From: SIG598 sp045605025
Lineage (GTDB): Bacteria > Bacillota > Clostridia > Oscillospirales > Acutalibacteraceae
Reading direction: 5' to 3'
Assembly: GCA_045605025.1 (NCBI GenBank)
Contig: JAZUPE010000113.1
Coordinates: forward strand, 3,907 to 67,906
Length of the DNA: 64,000 bases
Shown here: piece by piece, positions 1 through 9,658 of the stretch
Layout of the letters: each line of letters begins with the position of its first letter
Numbering within the stretch: position 1 is the stretch's first letter
The notes under the pieces: generated by a model
Told to the model about the DNA's origin: nothing
What the model saw: the letters and a program-made list of their open reading frames with translations, nothing else
The model's database searches: none
Made by a program: the position numbers and the translations under genes

Positions 1-1322
1 CGGGCTATGCTCTTCCAGAAAACAATCATATTCAATCCGATTCGGGCATGATAAAACCAATTCATAAATAAGACATTGCCCAAAACAAAAGATATGCATG
101 TACCCATCGCCGCACCGATCTCACTCGACCATTGAATAAGAGGAATGCTTATCAGGATATTGAAAACTGCCATAATGATATAGGCGATAGATCTTGTCCT
201 GTGCATATTTTTAGCTCGCTGAATTTCAACGCCCAGATTCTGTATCAACGGCACGGTCACCGGAATAATCAACAGTAATGTAACATAATAAGAATTCTCA
301 TATCCCGCTCCACCCCAAAGCAGCATAAAAGGCTTTCCGAAGAAAATGAATCCTGACAGGATCAGTGCCATAATCATGAATTGCACACGGCCGACCTTGG
401 TAAACACACTTGTCAGCTCGTCATTGTCGTTTGTGGTTGCGACAATTCTGTTAACTTTCGGAACAAAGACATTCGAAACAGCAGTGGAAAACTGGAGATA
501 CATCGTGTTAATTTGCGCGCCTAAACCGAAGATTGCAACGGAAGTCGTTCCGACAAACCTGCCTAGCAAAAATTTGCCGACATTCCAGTTTACCTGATCA
601 ACGATCTGATTCAAGAAAATAAAAAAGGTGAAGGCCCACATCTCTTTCAGCAAGCCGAACCGGAAGTCGTTGAAAATAAAACGGATATGAAGATTTCTGT
701 GGCTGTACACCACATTGACGATCAATCTCGCCAGCGTCAGCAATGTAGTGATGCACACCATCGCAACAGAACCGTAACCGAGCAGCAACAGCGGAAGCGT
801 AATGAATGGATTCAGCAGGCTTTGTAATACAATCAGCATTTTCTGAAAGAAAAACCTTTCATGTGCCGTAGTAAACCCTTCGAAAACGCTGTTTGGGAAG
901 GTCATCGCCAGATTGATGACCATAAGAGACATGAGAACTCTTGCCTTGGGATACTCCTCCGGCGTAAGTCCTTCGGCGAAAATCATTTCGATCTTTCCCA
1001 CCATTATGACACCGCAAAGCAGGCAAATGACCGCCATGACAAGAAAAATCGACAGAAACATGCCGTTCAATCTGCAAATTTCATCATCATCGTCTGCGGC
1101 CTTTGCTCGGGAATAGAACCGCATGTATGCAGTACTGAATCCAAGGCTTAACAGACTTAGATAGGAAACAACCGAAAAGACAAGCTGGTAAAGCCCGTAT
1201 TCACTCTGCCCTAAAATCCGGAGCATAATCGGGGTATAAATCAATCCCGATAATATCTGTATCGCCTGAGCCAGATATGACAAAATGACGCCTGACCGTC
1301 TCTGATTGATCCTTGACAGCAT
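1..1322 (-). CDS. Wzx-type polysaccharide flippase (partial, runs off the left edge)
   Basis: About 440 codons are visible, beginning MLSRINQRRSG at an ATG preceded by GGAGG, with no stop before the window edge. The protein is a string of hydrophobic helices with short charged loops, typical of the MOP/polysaccharide synthase flippase family, which moves undecaprenyl-linked repeat units across the membrane. The motif LGQSEYGLYQL near residue 37 is characteristic of this family. It is the last visible gene of the leftward capsule locus. A 265-bp gap with a terminator-like hairpin separates it from the pyruvyltransferase gene, so it may have its own promoter. Confidence 0.88.
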   Translation of the reverse strand, partial: MLSRINQRRSGVILSYLAQAIQILSGLIYTPIMLRILGQSEYGLYQLVFSVVSYLSLLSLGFSTAYMRFYSRAKAADDDDEICRLNGMFLSIFLVMAVICLLCGVIMVGKIEMIFAEGLTPEEYPKARVLMSLMVINLAMTFPNSVFEGFTTAHERFFFQKMLIVLQSLLNPFITLPLLLLGYGSVAMVCITTLLTLARLIVNVVYSHRNLHIRFIFNDFRFGLLKEMWAFTFFIFLNQIVDQVNWNVGKFLLGRFVGTTSVAIFGLGAQINTMYLQFSTAVSNVFVPKVNRIVATTNDNDELTSVFTKVGRVQFMIMALILSGFIFFGKPFMLLWGGAGYENSYYVTLLLIIPVTVPLIQNLGVEIQRAKNMHRTRSIAYIIMAVFNILISIPLIQWSSEIGAAMGTCISFVLGNVLFMNWFYHARIGLNMIVFWKSIA

Positions 1323-1423
1323 TACAACCTCCTGCATTGCTTGCCCCAAAGGCCGTAAAATATGTCCGTTGGGCTTGTTTTATTTGCCGAATGGAGTCTT
1401 ACGAAAATTATTTAATGCTCAGT

Positions 1424-1439
1424 TGACTTTATAAAGTCA
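1424..1439. promoter_or_regulatory. Perfect 16-bp palindrome upstream of the flippase gene
   Basis: TGACTTTATAAAGTCA is a perfect inverted repeat in the gap between the flippase and pyruvyltransferase genes, about 100 bp before the flippase start. It may be an operator or a short hairpin. No regulator can be named. Confidence 0.35.
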
Positions 1440-1478
1440 TCCATTATGGATTATTTCGATTTTATGGACAAACAACCG

Positions 1479-1510
1479 CTGAGGCATATCTTAGATAATA
1501 TGCCTCAGGT
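1479..1510 (-). terminator. Hairpin downstream of the pyruvyltransferase gene
   Basis: TGAGGCATAT and ATATGCCTCA pair around a short loop. Read leftward the stem is followed by a moderately T-rich run. It is probably a partial or full terminator between the main capsule transcript and the flippase gene. Confidence 0.5.
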
Positions 1511-1587
1511 ATTTTCCAATCTTTAAGCTTTTATCATGTTTACTGCAATCACCTGTATTTTGTTAACATACCACCCAGAATAAACCG

Positions 1588-2664
1588 TCAAAGGCGAATG
1601 CTTTTTCCAGTTTTTCTTCCGATAGTTCTGTTCAGATAATCCCAAGAGTTTGCCCTTTCCGATGCTAATTTTTTTTCTACATGATCAAAATCAATGTGAT
1701 AGATTTCTGCAGAATGATCCTTCAGATAGGACCATTCCCTGTTAAATAGATCCAGCTTGTGGAACAAAGTCCTGAACCGACTGTTCATGTCCACCGAAGT
1801 ACCTTCTCTGGGGAAGAAGACAAACGGTACATGATAGATGGTTGAAAATACGGAAGCATGGTAAGAATCCGTCAATACAACCGATGCGTTTTCGACCAGA
1901 TCCAAAAACTGAGCCGGACTAATTGACGTAGTTGGTCGAATCTCAATCAACTCTTTACCGATCAATTCACGTACGTTTGCCATGCATTTGACATCCGTTG
2001 TGCCAAGAAAAAAAGTAACGGCGTAATCTTTCTTTTTTCCGGGATACACTTCTTTAATCCGGTCCCATTTTTCTCTGTCCAGAAGAAAGGTCGGATCCAA
2101 AACAACTGTGGCATCCTGTCCCGTTAGGCCTTTGACAATCTTCGCGCCAACATCTTCCCGAACAGAGATATCCGAAAGGCCATGCAGTCGTTCCCGAAAC
2201 AAATTGGTATCCTTTTCGGGAATCTCTTCTACTGAGAAACTGGGGGCATACGTGAATCTCTGATCTGGTCGTGCAAAATCCAGAAAGAAGTTATCGCCAA
2301 CGTCAGGTGATCTAGGGTTCCAAATCTGATCACTGCCTGAAATAAAAGCGTCAAAATCCTTGCTGATCCATGCATTATCTCCAGCAAATGATAGTTTTTT
2401 ATGATAGAACCGGATATTTTTACGATTAAACTCTCGAAAACACTTATTTCTATTTCTTCTCTTAGCGGAAATTAGCGGGTCTTTAAGGTCGGCAAGCACG
2501 CCCTTTATTAACATTTTTGTATGGCTCCAGACAGAATGAGGAGAAGTTTGACGGATTGTGTATACTTCGTCCGCGTACATACGCATTATTTCCTGCATGG
2601 CATAATTCTGAAGTCTTTGTCCTATATTCGTTCCCTGCGTAAACGTCAAAATTCCAATTTTCAT
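1588..2664 (-). CDS. Polysaccharide pyruvyl transferase family protein
   Basis: This 358-aa protein has the family hallmark SGSDQIWNP near residue 108 and a C-terminal VLTDSYHASVFS segment, both typical of the polysaccharide pyruvyl transferase family (PF04230, CsaB/WcaK-like). Members transfer a pyruvyl ketal from phosphoenolpyruvate to a sugar, which makes the polymer acidic. The start ATG follows AGGAATGACAT. It lies 14 bp after the preceding glycosyltransferase gene in the capsule operon. The target sugar cannot be read from the sequence. Confidence 0.87.
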   Translation of the reverse strand: MKIGILTFTQGTNIGQRLQNYAMQEIMRMYADEVYTIRQTSPHSVWSHTKMLIKGVLADLKDPLISAKRRNRNKCFREFNRKNIRFYHKKLSFAGDNAWISKDFDAFISGSDQIWNPRSPDVGDNFFLDFARPDQRFTYAPSFSVEEIPEKDTNLFRERLHGLSDISVREDVGAKIVKGLTGQDATVVLDPTFLLDREKWDRIKEVYPGKKKDYAVTFFLGTTDVKCMANVRELIGKELIEIRPTTSISPAQFLDLVENASVVLTDSYHASVFSTIYHVPFVFFPREGTSVDMNSRFRTLFHKLDLFNREWSYLKDHSAEIYHIDFDHVEKKLASERANSWDYLNRTIGRKTGKSIRL

Positions 2665-2678
2665 ATGTCATTCCTTTT

Positions 2679-3995
2679 TTACAGTTTTATGCCTGCGATG
2701 CCCGAAACGATCTTAAGACTTCCGAGCAGAATCCTCTGCGCAAAACGGTATACCGGATTTGCCATCCTGTAATTGACGCTGAAATGGACGCTTTCTTCTG
2801 TCAATTCAATAAACATATGATTGTCTATGAGTTTTTCAGGACCCGGTTTTGAAGTTGCTCTGAACTCATTGATCCGCCTGACAAGTTCATCAGGGTTATC
2901 TGCGTAGTAATACAGCTCGTCTTCCGATTTCAGAACCATTCCGTTTTTATTCTTCTGCACAGTATATGCAATATTGCCGCTGCTTCGATTTGTAATGATA
3001 AATGCATTTGCTGCGCATGCCTCAAAAAGCGTAAATGAATATGTTTCCGGACAAGTTGACCATAGAATTGCACAGTCGACCTCTTCGCTTCTCAACGCAG
3101 TTATCATCGCATTTAAGTTATCTGATGTAAACCTGACAGGGTGATGATCCATATGCGGTGTGTCAAAATCCTTTACGGAATTGAATACAACGCATCTGTA
3201 TCGATCGTTAACCGCATGCGACCGTTGGACAAATGAACTCCATTGCACCCATCCTTTGTGCGTTGCTTTATTACCAAGATAACCGATTACAATCTGCTTG
3301 CCATCCTCAATCGGTGCTCGGTTACCAAGATACTCGCCCTGATGTAGTTGTTCGGGAATGACGATAACCTGATTTTCATAATCTGGAAAGGATTCAAGCC
3401 AAATCTTTTTCGCAACTTCGGAAGGTGAAATCACCATAAGGCGTTCTTTAACATTATACAGCAATTGCCTTACATGTGCGACATAACCTTTGGCGTTTTC
3501 GTAGTTTTTACAGTCTGCGCACTTTTCTTCGCAAGGTGCTTTACCACCACAGAAGACGGTACCATTTTTCATCAGATTTATACTTGCGCACACTGTATGA
3601 AAATCATGTATGATCAGCTTTACTGCCGTATGGGGCAAAGATTCTGTAATCCGCATCATGTGATTCGCGTTCATATAAGACACATTGTGCAGATGGATAT
3701 CATTGATGGTATATCCCGTGGTATTCAGAGTATGGAAATACAGAATGATTTCATCGATAGTAAATACTCCAACTTCTTTACCATCTACAATCAATCCATA
3801 GAAAGTAAAGATCTGATACCGATTCCAAATCTGTTTCTTAACAAAATATATGCTAATGTACGAAAAATGCTTCTCCGTATACATTTTCTCATGCGCCATC
3901 ATGTATTTCGACATGCCGCCAACGGAAGAAAGATAATTTGAAAATGAAATCGCAAGAACGCAACGTTTGTTCTTAGGCCATGTCCTGATCACCAT
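2679..3995 (-). CDS. Glycosyltransferase (GT4-like C-terminal half)
   Basis: The 438-aa protein has a C-terminal region (about residues 305-345) with the ETYSFTLFEACAAN pattern of a GT-B donor site, the E-x7-E type signature of GT4 enzymes. The N-terminal half is unusual and holds a four-cysteine cluster (CGGKAPCEEKCADC, around residue 150) that could bind a metal. The ATG follows GAGGAGG and overlaps the end of the upstream glycosyltransferase by 23 bp, so translation is probably coupled. It likely adds one sugar of the capsule repeat unit at the cytoplasmic membrane face; donor and acceptor are unknown. Confidence 0.75.
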   Translation of the reverse strand: MVIRTWPKNKRCVLAISFSNYLSSVGGMSKYMMAHEKMYTEKHFSYISIYFVKKQIWNRYQIFTFYGLIVDGKEVGVFTIDEIILYFHTLNTTGYTINDIHLHNVSYMNANHMMRITESLPHTAVKLIIHDFHTVCASINLMKNGTVFCGGKAPCEEKCADCKNYENAKGYVAHVRQLLYNVKERLMVISPSEVAKKIWLESFPDYENQVIVIPEQLHQGEYLGNRAPIEDGKQIVIGYLGNKATHKGWVQWSSFVQRSHAVNDRYRCVVFNSVKDFDTPHMDHHPVRFTSDNLNAMITALRSEEVDCAILWSTCPETYSFTLFEACAANAFIITNRSSGNIAYTVQKNKNGMVLKSEDELYYYADNPDELVRRINEFRATSKPGPEKLIDNHMFIELTEESVHFSVNYRMANPVYRFAQRILLGSLKIVSGIAGIKL

Positions 3996-4851
3996 ATGCC
4001 CTCCTCACATCACATTCATTATTACGCGCATTCCAAAGAACACCATCTATTACGCCTTTGCATATTGCGGAGATTTTCTTGAATTTATTATCTTCGCAAA
4101 GAATGATGCTGATTATCATTCTGAACAGCATCGCATACCGATTTCCAAATGGCTCTTTTTCTTCTGGGAAAAGGTGCTGCATAATCAGATTGTTTCTTGT
4201 AATGTAATACCTTCTGAATGGCGAATGGTTCGTAGGATGAAACGTATGTCCCAGAATAGTTTTGCTAAAAGGCGTTCCGATAATATGATTAATCGACACA
4301 GCATCGGTTTGGACAACAATATAACCTTTCCTGTGCAATTGATAGCAAAACTCGTGATCAACTTCATCAATAAACAGGTACTCCCAGAAACCTTGGATTT
4401 CTTTCCACACATCCGTTTTTACCATCGAACCGGATGTAATGGCTGTTTTGACTTCGCGTTTTGTATCAGCTGCAATAAAATCGCCTCGCCGATTGATATA
4501 AGGGCAGGCCATTCCAACGGAGTTGCTATCAAACATAAAATACAACGTCTCCGTGAGCTTTTCATCCGATATTGAATCCTGATCCAAAGTTATGAAGAAT
4601 TTTTTATTTGTTTCAGAAGCCGCATCACCGATCTGATTAAGCGCTGCCGCTATTCCTCTGTTTACATGGTTACATGCAATTCGAACATTGCTGCAGGAAT
4701 TCAGCATCTCTTCAATCTCACTGATATTGGATGAGCCGTTATCTATAATAATTACTTCTGAAACTTGATGGCTGATAGAGTCGATATTTTTCTTCAGTCT
4801 TTCTATGCAGGGATTATACGTTACAATTCCTGCGAGAACATCTTGATTCAT
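3973..4851 (-). CDS. GT2-family glycosyltransferase, rhamnosyltransferase-like
   Basis: The 292-aa protein opens with LAGIVTYNPCIERLKKNI, then IIIDNGSSN and TLDQDS, the nucleotide-binding and acidic metal motifs of GT-A family 2 enzymes. The closest known pattern is the rhamnosyltransferase group, which fits the dTDP-rhamnose genes in the same locus, though the donor is inferred. Its start overlaps the stop of the polymerase gene by one base (TAATG), indicating tight coupling. Confidence 0.84.
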   Translation of the reverse strand: MNQDVLAGIVTYNPCIERLKKNIDSISHQVSEVIIIDNGSSNISEIEEMLNSCSNVRIACNHVNRGIAAALNQIGDAASETNKKFFITLDQDSISDEKLTETLYFMFDSNSVGMACPYINRRGDFIAADTKREVKTAITSGSMVKTDVWKEIQGFWEYLFIDEVDHEFCYQLHRKGYIVVQTDAVSINHIIGTPFSKTILGHTFHPTNHSPFRRYYITRNNLIMQHLFPEEKEPFGNRYAMLFRMIISIILCEDNKFKKISAICKGVIDGVLWNARNNECDVRRAYGDQDMA

Positions 4852-6146
4852 TACTCGCTCCTCCCATAAATCCCATCAAGGAATTTGTCAAGGCCTAAGG
4901 CAAGCATAATGAATATAATGCACAGACTGATCGAAACATCTGTCATTGGCTGAGTAAGCAAGGATACAATCACAAAAAATGCAGGGATCATTATCTTATA
5001 AGGCGATTTCTGTTTCTTTTCGAGATGTGGAACAATGATCGAAATCATCTTGGTAGAATATATCATTATGATGGCTATAAAGAACCAAATACCGCCCAGA
5101 CACACAATTGCACCGATACTAGCGTTGCCAAAGTGGGCAAAACCATAGGTGTTCGGGGTATATAATCCGGAATATGAAAAGCCGTCTCCAAGAATTAATC
5201 CATGCGCATTGACAAGGCCGTAAACCAACAGGGCCAATCTTTCCATACTGCCATGTTTTACTGCTGCACCTTCGTGCATGTGTTTGAACGAGCCAGTTAT
5301 CTTGTACAGGATGTTTTCTTCCAGCAGTTCGTAAGCTCCTGGAATTATGCTGATAAGGAATGCCAATACAAATACTGCCGCCAAGAAAAATACAAAGGCT
5401 TTCTGAGCACCGCTGATTGTATTTAGACGATACTGGGTGAATTTGAAAATCATCAGAACAAAAGGTAAAATAACAAAATATTGCACATTATCATTATACA
5501 GGGAGATAAAGCAAATTACTAACACAAGAATGACGTTGTATGCAGCGAACATTTTTCTCGAAAGATTGCTCCGAATTGTTCTCATAACGACCATATTGTA
5601 GACAGATAAAAAAACAGAAAAATAGCATACTGCATGGGTCATGCTGTACCCAAACAATCCACTGATCAAATCATGATACAATGTGTTTTCCCACGTCGTA
5701 AAGCCTACCATAAAATAATTACCTTGCATTTGAATCAGAAGAACGATGATATTTACTAAAAAATAAATATTGATCAGCCCTTTGATCTTTAGCATACGCA
5801 GAAAGAAGTTGCGCGGGTCTCTCCTGATATACCATGTCAAATAAGCCATGTTCATTATAGGATAAAGCATCATCAGGAAATTACTTAAATACAAATCATT
5901 CACACCAAAGAATATTCCGTTCAGCAAAAATAGCACCAATGCAGCAATCGTTCCGAAATTCTCGCATCGGTGCTTCTGGAGAGTTATCTTTGGCGCCCTG
6001 ATATTATTGATAAGGACCAAAAGCAGAATCATCGCAAGGATGACTTTATTCATCGTTTCGTGTATATTGAAAAAACGAAACACAACCACTTGCCCGATAA
6101 TTAACAACAGAATGGCATCCTCAATTGCCCTGTTTTTCAGTTTCAC
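4851..6146 (-). CDS. Wzy-like polysaccharide polymerase (membrane protein)
   Basis: The 431-aa protein is almost entirely hydrophobic, with 10 or more predicted membrane helices and a larger outer loop around residues 280-345 (GDGFSYSGLYTPNTYG). This is the usual layout of Wzy/EpsG-type polymerases that join lipid-linked repeat units outside the membrane. Sequence in this group is poorly conserved, so the call rests on topology and context. The start is GTG, five bases after an AGGAG; the in-range ATG four bases upstream is out of frame. Confidence 0.75.
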   Translation of the reverse strand: MKLKNRAIEDAILLLIIGQVVVFRFFNIHETMNKVILAMILLLVLINNIRAPKITLQKHRCENFGTIAALVLFLLNGIFFGVNDLYLSNFLMMLYPIMNMAYLTWYIRRDPRNFFLRMLKIKGLINIYFLVNIIVLLIQMQGNYFMVGFTTWENTLYHDLISGLFGYSMTHAVCYFSVFLSVYNMVVMRTIRSNLSRKMFAAYNVILVLVICFISLYNDNVQYFVILPFVLMIFKFTQYRLNTISGAQKAFVFFLAAVFVLAFLISIIPGAYELLEENILYKITGSFKHMHEGAAVKHGSMERLALLVYGLVNAHGLILGDGFSYSGLYTPNTYGFAHFGNASIGAIVCLGGIWFFIAIIMIYSTKMISIIVPHLEKKQKSPYKIMIPAFFVIVSLLTQPMTDVSISLCIIFIMLALGLDKFLDGIYGRSE

Positions 6147-6188
6147 TCATACTCCTCCAAAATGTGCAGGAAATCACCGCTTGTATAA

Positions 6189-7073
6189 TTATGACTCAAC
6201 TTTAATTCCAGCCATAATTCCTTTTATCGTTTCACGTAAAATCATCCATCTGCTTCTGCTTCTAATTATTCTCCGTATGATTCTGGATCCGAAATCTCGC
6301 CACTCCCGATTCACGTCAATACTGTCGCGGTACTCTTTGATATAAGCGATGTTATTTCTTGTGCAATAGAATACTCGCGCTGCGCTGAACTCATTTTTAT
6401 AGGTAAGATATTTGAACAGGCTCACGCCAGTTTTCTGGTAAAGTGTTTTGTAAAATTCAGCATGTTTCGTGGGAACTCTTTTTCCTAACTGATGATCGAC
6501 CGTAACCGTATTGCATCTCAGAATTTTGAATCCAGCCAATTCCATCCTTTTGCAAAAATCAAAATCGACAAAATCAATGAACATCCATTCGTTAAATCCG
6601 CTGCATTTGCGCCATGCGTCTGTTCTAATGAACGTTGCAGATTGAATACATCTGTCAACATAGTCAGTTTCAGTAATATCTGTGCCGCAATATACGTTGT
6701 TTGCGATTTCCGTATCGACAACATTGGGGCAAAGCATTCCAATTGACAAGTCATCCGTGTGCTTTTTATAGGTGTCCAATAGATTAAGCGGGCAGATCGT
6801 ATCATGATCCAGCATCAACACCCAATCAAATCCGTTCTGCTCTGCATATCTACAGATTTGATTGGAAGCGACACCGATTCCAAAGTTTTCTTCGTTTTTG
6901 ATCAATATGATTTTTTCGCTTTCCCCGATCGTTCTTTCAATCTCATGGATGTTCGAAGAACCGTTATCACAAAGACAAATCAAATCAACTTGAGGCAAAA
7001 CGCTTTTGATCTCTAATGACAATCTCTCTGTTTCTGCATTGTACAATACAATGCCAGCCATATATTTTCCCAT
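6189..7073 (-). CDS. GT2-family glycosyltransferase, rhamnosyltransferase-like
   Basis: This 294-aa protein is a paralogue of the GT2 gene at 3973-4851. It shares the opening AGIVLYNAETERL, then CDNGSSN and MLDHDT acidic motif, and a similar middle section with FIDFVDFDFCKR. The start follows AAGGAG with good spacing. Two related rhamnosyltransferase-like genes in one locus suggest that two similar linkages, perhaps both rhamnosyl, are built in the repeat unit. That is inference. Confidence 0.84.
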   Translation of the reverse strand: MGKYMAGIVLYNAETERLSLEIKSVLPQVDLICLCDNGSSNIHEIERTIGESEKIILIKNEENFGIGVASNQICRYAEQNGFDWVLMLDHDTICPLNLLDTYKKHTDDLSIGMLCPNVVDTEIANNVYCGTDITETDYVDRCIQSATFIRTDAWRKCSGFNEWMFIDFVDFDFCKRMELAGFKILRCNTVTVDHQLGKRVPTKHAEFYKTLYQKTGVSLFKYLTYKNEFSAARVFYCTRNNIAYIKEYRDSIDVNREWRDFGSRIIRRIIRSRSRWMILRETIKGIMAGIKVES

Positions 7074-7193
7074 GAACCGCTTTCTCCTTGACGCTTATCT
7101 TTCAGGAGTGTTTGCTTGCGTTATAACCTGTGCAAAACACAAAACCGTCGGAATGCCACTTTGCAATACAAAAATCGCATCATCGGACGAGCA

Positions 7194-7616
7194 TTACTGG
7201 ATCTTCTTTTCGCCGATCACTGTTGCAGGATTTCCTGCAACAATTGCATTCTCTGGAACTGACTTTGTCACCACTGCTCCAGCGCCAATAACTGCATTGT
7301 CCCCGATATCAATATTCCCAATAATAATTGCACCAGCGCCAATAAATACACTTCGACCAATGCGCGGCACGCCTTTGTCAGTTCTGCCAATTGTTACGTT
7401 ATGAAAAATAACAGTATTCTCGCCAATGACAACATCCTCGTTAATTACAATACCCAATCCGTTATGCCCAAATTGCACCCCTGAAGAGATATTAGCTGTT
7501 GGATGAATATCGCAGTAGAAATAGTGTTTGCATAACCAATACACACATCGTTTTATAATCTTGCTGTTGCGCTTAATTGCGTACTGCAAACACCTGTTTA
7601 TTTCTAGATCTTTCAT
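7194..7616 (-). CDS. Serine acetyltransferase-like hexapeptide-repeat protein
   Basis: The 140-aa protein has the left-handed beta-helix hexapeptide pattern (IHPTANISSGVQFGHNG, VIGENTVIFHNVTIG, IGAGAIIIGNIDIGDNAVIGAGAVV). It is much shorter than CysE. In a capsule locus such proteins usually O-acetylate a sugar. The ATG at 7616 shares one base with the stop of the upstream GT4 gene (TGATG) and has GAGGG in front. A TTG three bases upstream is a less likely start. Confidence 0.84.
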   Translation of the reverse strand: MKDLEINRCLQYAIKRNSKIIKRCVYWLCKHYFYCDIHPTANISSGVQFGHNGLGIVINEDVVIGENTVIFHNVTIGRTDKGVPRIGRSVFIGAGAIIIGNIDIGDNAVIGAGAVVTKSVPENAIVAGNPATVIGEKKIQ

Positions 7617-8674
7617 CAAACTGCCCTCGCTGCATTTTGATAAATCTCTTCCAGTTTCTTATGCATAGCCTTCATGCTAAACCTGTCACTGATAAGTTTT
7701 TTGTTTGCCGATCCAGCCGCTTCAGCCGCTTGCGGGTTTTTGCAATACATCAGCATAGCTGATGCCAATGCATCAACATCGCCTGGCTCAACAAGAATGC
7801 CGTTTTCTGGTTTTATCACTTCCGGGATTGCGCCAACAGTAGTGCTGATTATAGCTTTTCCGCACGCCATTCCTTCCAGAATAGCCATGGGCAAACCTTC
7901 ATTGTAGGAGGGGAGCACAAGAACTGCGGATTTTTGAAGAAGATCAAGTTTCTTTTCAAAGTCAGTCCACCCGACGATGGAAACGTTGTTAGTTAAGTCT
8001 TTTTTTCGAACGATTTCCGAGCATCTGGCAGTATCTCCATCGCCAGCTAAATAGCAGATTACTTCTGGGAACTCTTTTCTGACTATGTCAATTGCCTTAA
8101 TAAGGTCATAGGTGCCCTTTCTTTCTCCGAGCCTTCCAAGCATTACAAACGCATATGGGTGATCACTATTATCCGAAACCGCAGGTGTCAAACGATCTGT
8201 GTCAATACCATTTTCAAGCACGACGCAATTCGTCAAGGCAAAGGCGTCATCAAATCTACGTTTCCATTCAGAGGAAAGCGCGACAACCAGATCCGCACCC
8301 TTGAGAGTGGAAATTATTTTTTCTTTTTTTCGGCTCTTTTCAAAAAAGACCATATATTCTGCGCCATGCACATGGAGCACCACTTTCTTTCCCCACTTTT
8401 TTACAGTGCGAACATACCATCCTTTTCTAAACGTACTTCCATATGACGCAACATGGATATGATATATATCATATCCTCTCTTCGAGATACAGAACTTGAT
8501 AAAAGCCCAAACCGAATATATCATCCTCTTGAAGATTCCGCCATCAATGAAAGATTCAAAAATATCTATATCGAACTTCCTGTTCAAATCAACATCATTT
8601 TTGATCTCTTCGATGACTGTTGCCATGCCACCTTTAGACCGAACCGGACTCGGACCAATAACCAAAACTTTCAT
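7616..8674 (-). CDS. GT4-family glycosyltransferase
   Basis: The 352-aa protein has the two-domain GT-B layout: an N-terminal GPSPVRSKGGMATV loop, and a C-terminal half with FVMLGRLGERKGTYDLIKAI, then SYNEGLPMAILEGMACGKAII, the E-x7-E donor-binding signature. It is a retaining sugar transferase acting on the lipid-linked repeat unit. Its stop overlaps the acetyltransferase start, so the acetyl group may decorate the sugar this enzyme adds (inference). Confidence 0.9.
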   Translation of the reverse strand: MKVLVIGPSPVRSKGGMATVIEEIKNDVDLNRKFDIDIFESFIDGGIFKRMIYSVWAFIKFCISKRGYDIYHIHVASYGSTFRKGWYVRTVKKWGKKVVLHVHGAEYMVFFEKSRKKEKIISTLKGADLVVALSSEWKRRFDDAFALTNCVVLENGIDTDRLTPAVSDNSDHPYAFVMLGRLGERKGTYDLIKAIDIVRKEFPEVICYLAGDGDTARCSEIVRKKDLTNNVSIVGWTDFEKKLDLLQKSAVLVLPSYNEGLPMAILEGMACGKAIISTTVGAIPEVIKPENGILVEPGDVDALASAMLMYCKNPQAAEAAGSANKKLISDRFSMKAMHKKLEEIYQNAARAV

Positions 8675-8767
8675 AATATGCTTCTTTCTATGTATTCGTT
8701 CCTGGAATATTTTTGTCCAGCAAAGAAGATCTCCGGTATCTCATCCGGTTCGCATAAGTCAAGATTC

Positions 8768-9643
8768 TTATGTGCGCAACACGCGCCCAAGCCGGATACG
8801 CTTGCCCATTTCAACATCAAAGCTTATAGGGGAGAACGGTTCAGCACCAGCCCCATCTGTAAACGTTAGTTCACCGAAATAGATACGACCGTTCACGAGA
8901 TAGAAGTCCACTCGCACAAATTGGAAATGTGATGCCAGTTTCTTCGTGACTTCAATAAGCTCCGGAAAGTTTTCTCCCTGGGGCACTACATAATTACTAT
9001 TTTTTATACCGCTATTTTGGACTCCTTCCAGCTTTTTGCCAGATATATCATACAGGTCTAAGGTTTTATCCGTATACCGGTCTGAGAAGATGCCATAATA
9101 ATGGGGAACGCCATCATAGCAATAGAACTTGTAGTCTCTCAAAGCGCCGGTTTCATCTTCCAAATACTGCTCGGCAATGATTCGGTTTTTCACGTTCTTA
9201 TACTGTGGCTCTTTTTTCATTTTTGAGAAATCGTCTTTAAGCCATTTTTTCATCTCTTTTGCAGCTTTCGCTCTGTCGAACCGGCTTTTATCCTTGCAGA
9301 TCAGAATTGCACCGCTGCCATTGGTGCCTTTCAAGACAAACTGTTCCGGAAGAGCATCATAGTCAATGTCTTCAACACGGTCATATACGCCATACAGCTT
9401 GTTTAGATACTTCTCGCCAACGCATTCTTTGACGAATTCCCTCACGTTGTACTTGTCGACATAATCGGATAGTTCTTCCAAATTTCCATATAACTTCAGC
9501 CACTGGATTTTTTCTCCGAAGTATACTGGTTTTTTTAGGTTTAGCAGGCGCCTGTATCCACGAAAATAGATAAGATAAAGAGCAGGCTTTGTTGGCAAAA
9601 GCCTCAAAAGCCCGCGGTATAGATTGGTAAAAAAGGTATTCAT
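8768..9643 (-). CDS. TupA-like ATP-grasp protein
   Basis: The 291-aa protein matches the TupA-like ATP-grasp family found in capsule and teichuronopeptide loci. PEQFVLKGTNGSGAILIC (near residue 97) is the nucleotide-binding glycine loop, YKFYCYDGVPHYYGIFSDRY follows, and VRVDFYLVNGRIYFGELTFTDGAG near the end carries the metal-binding acidic residues. Members are thought to form amide or peptide-like bonds on acidic polysaccharides, although many are annotated as glycosyltransferases. An AAAGGAG precedes the ATG. The exact reaction is unknown. Confidence 0.8.
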   Translation of the reverse strand: MNTFFTNLYRGLLRLLPTKPALYLIYFRGYRRLLNLKKPVYFGEKIQWLKLYGNLEELSDYVDKYNVREFVKECVGEKYLNKLYGVYDRVEDIDYDALPEQFVLKGTNGSGAILICKDKSRFDRAKAAKEMKKWLKDDFSKMKKEPQYKNVKNRIIAEQYLEDETGALRDYKFYCYDGVPHYYGIFSDRYTDKTLDLYDISGKKLEGVQNSGIKNSNYVVPQGENFPELIEVTKKLASHFQFVRVDFYLVNGRIYFGELTFTDGAGAEPFSPISFDVEMGKRIRLGRVLRT

Positions 9644-9658
9644 ATTATCTCCTTTGAT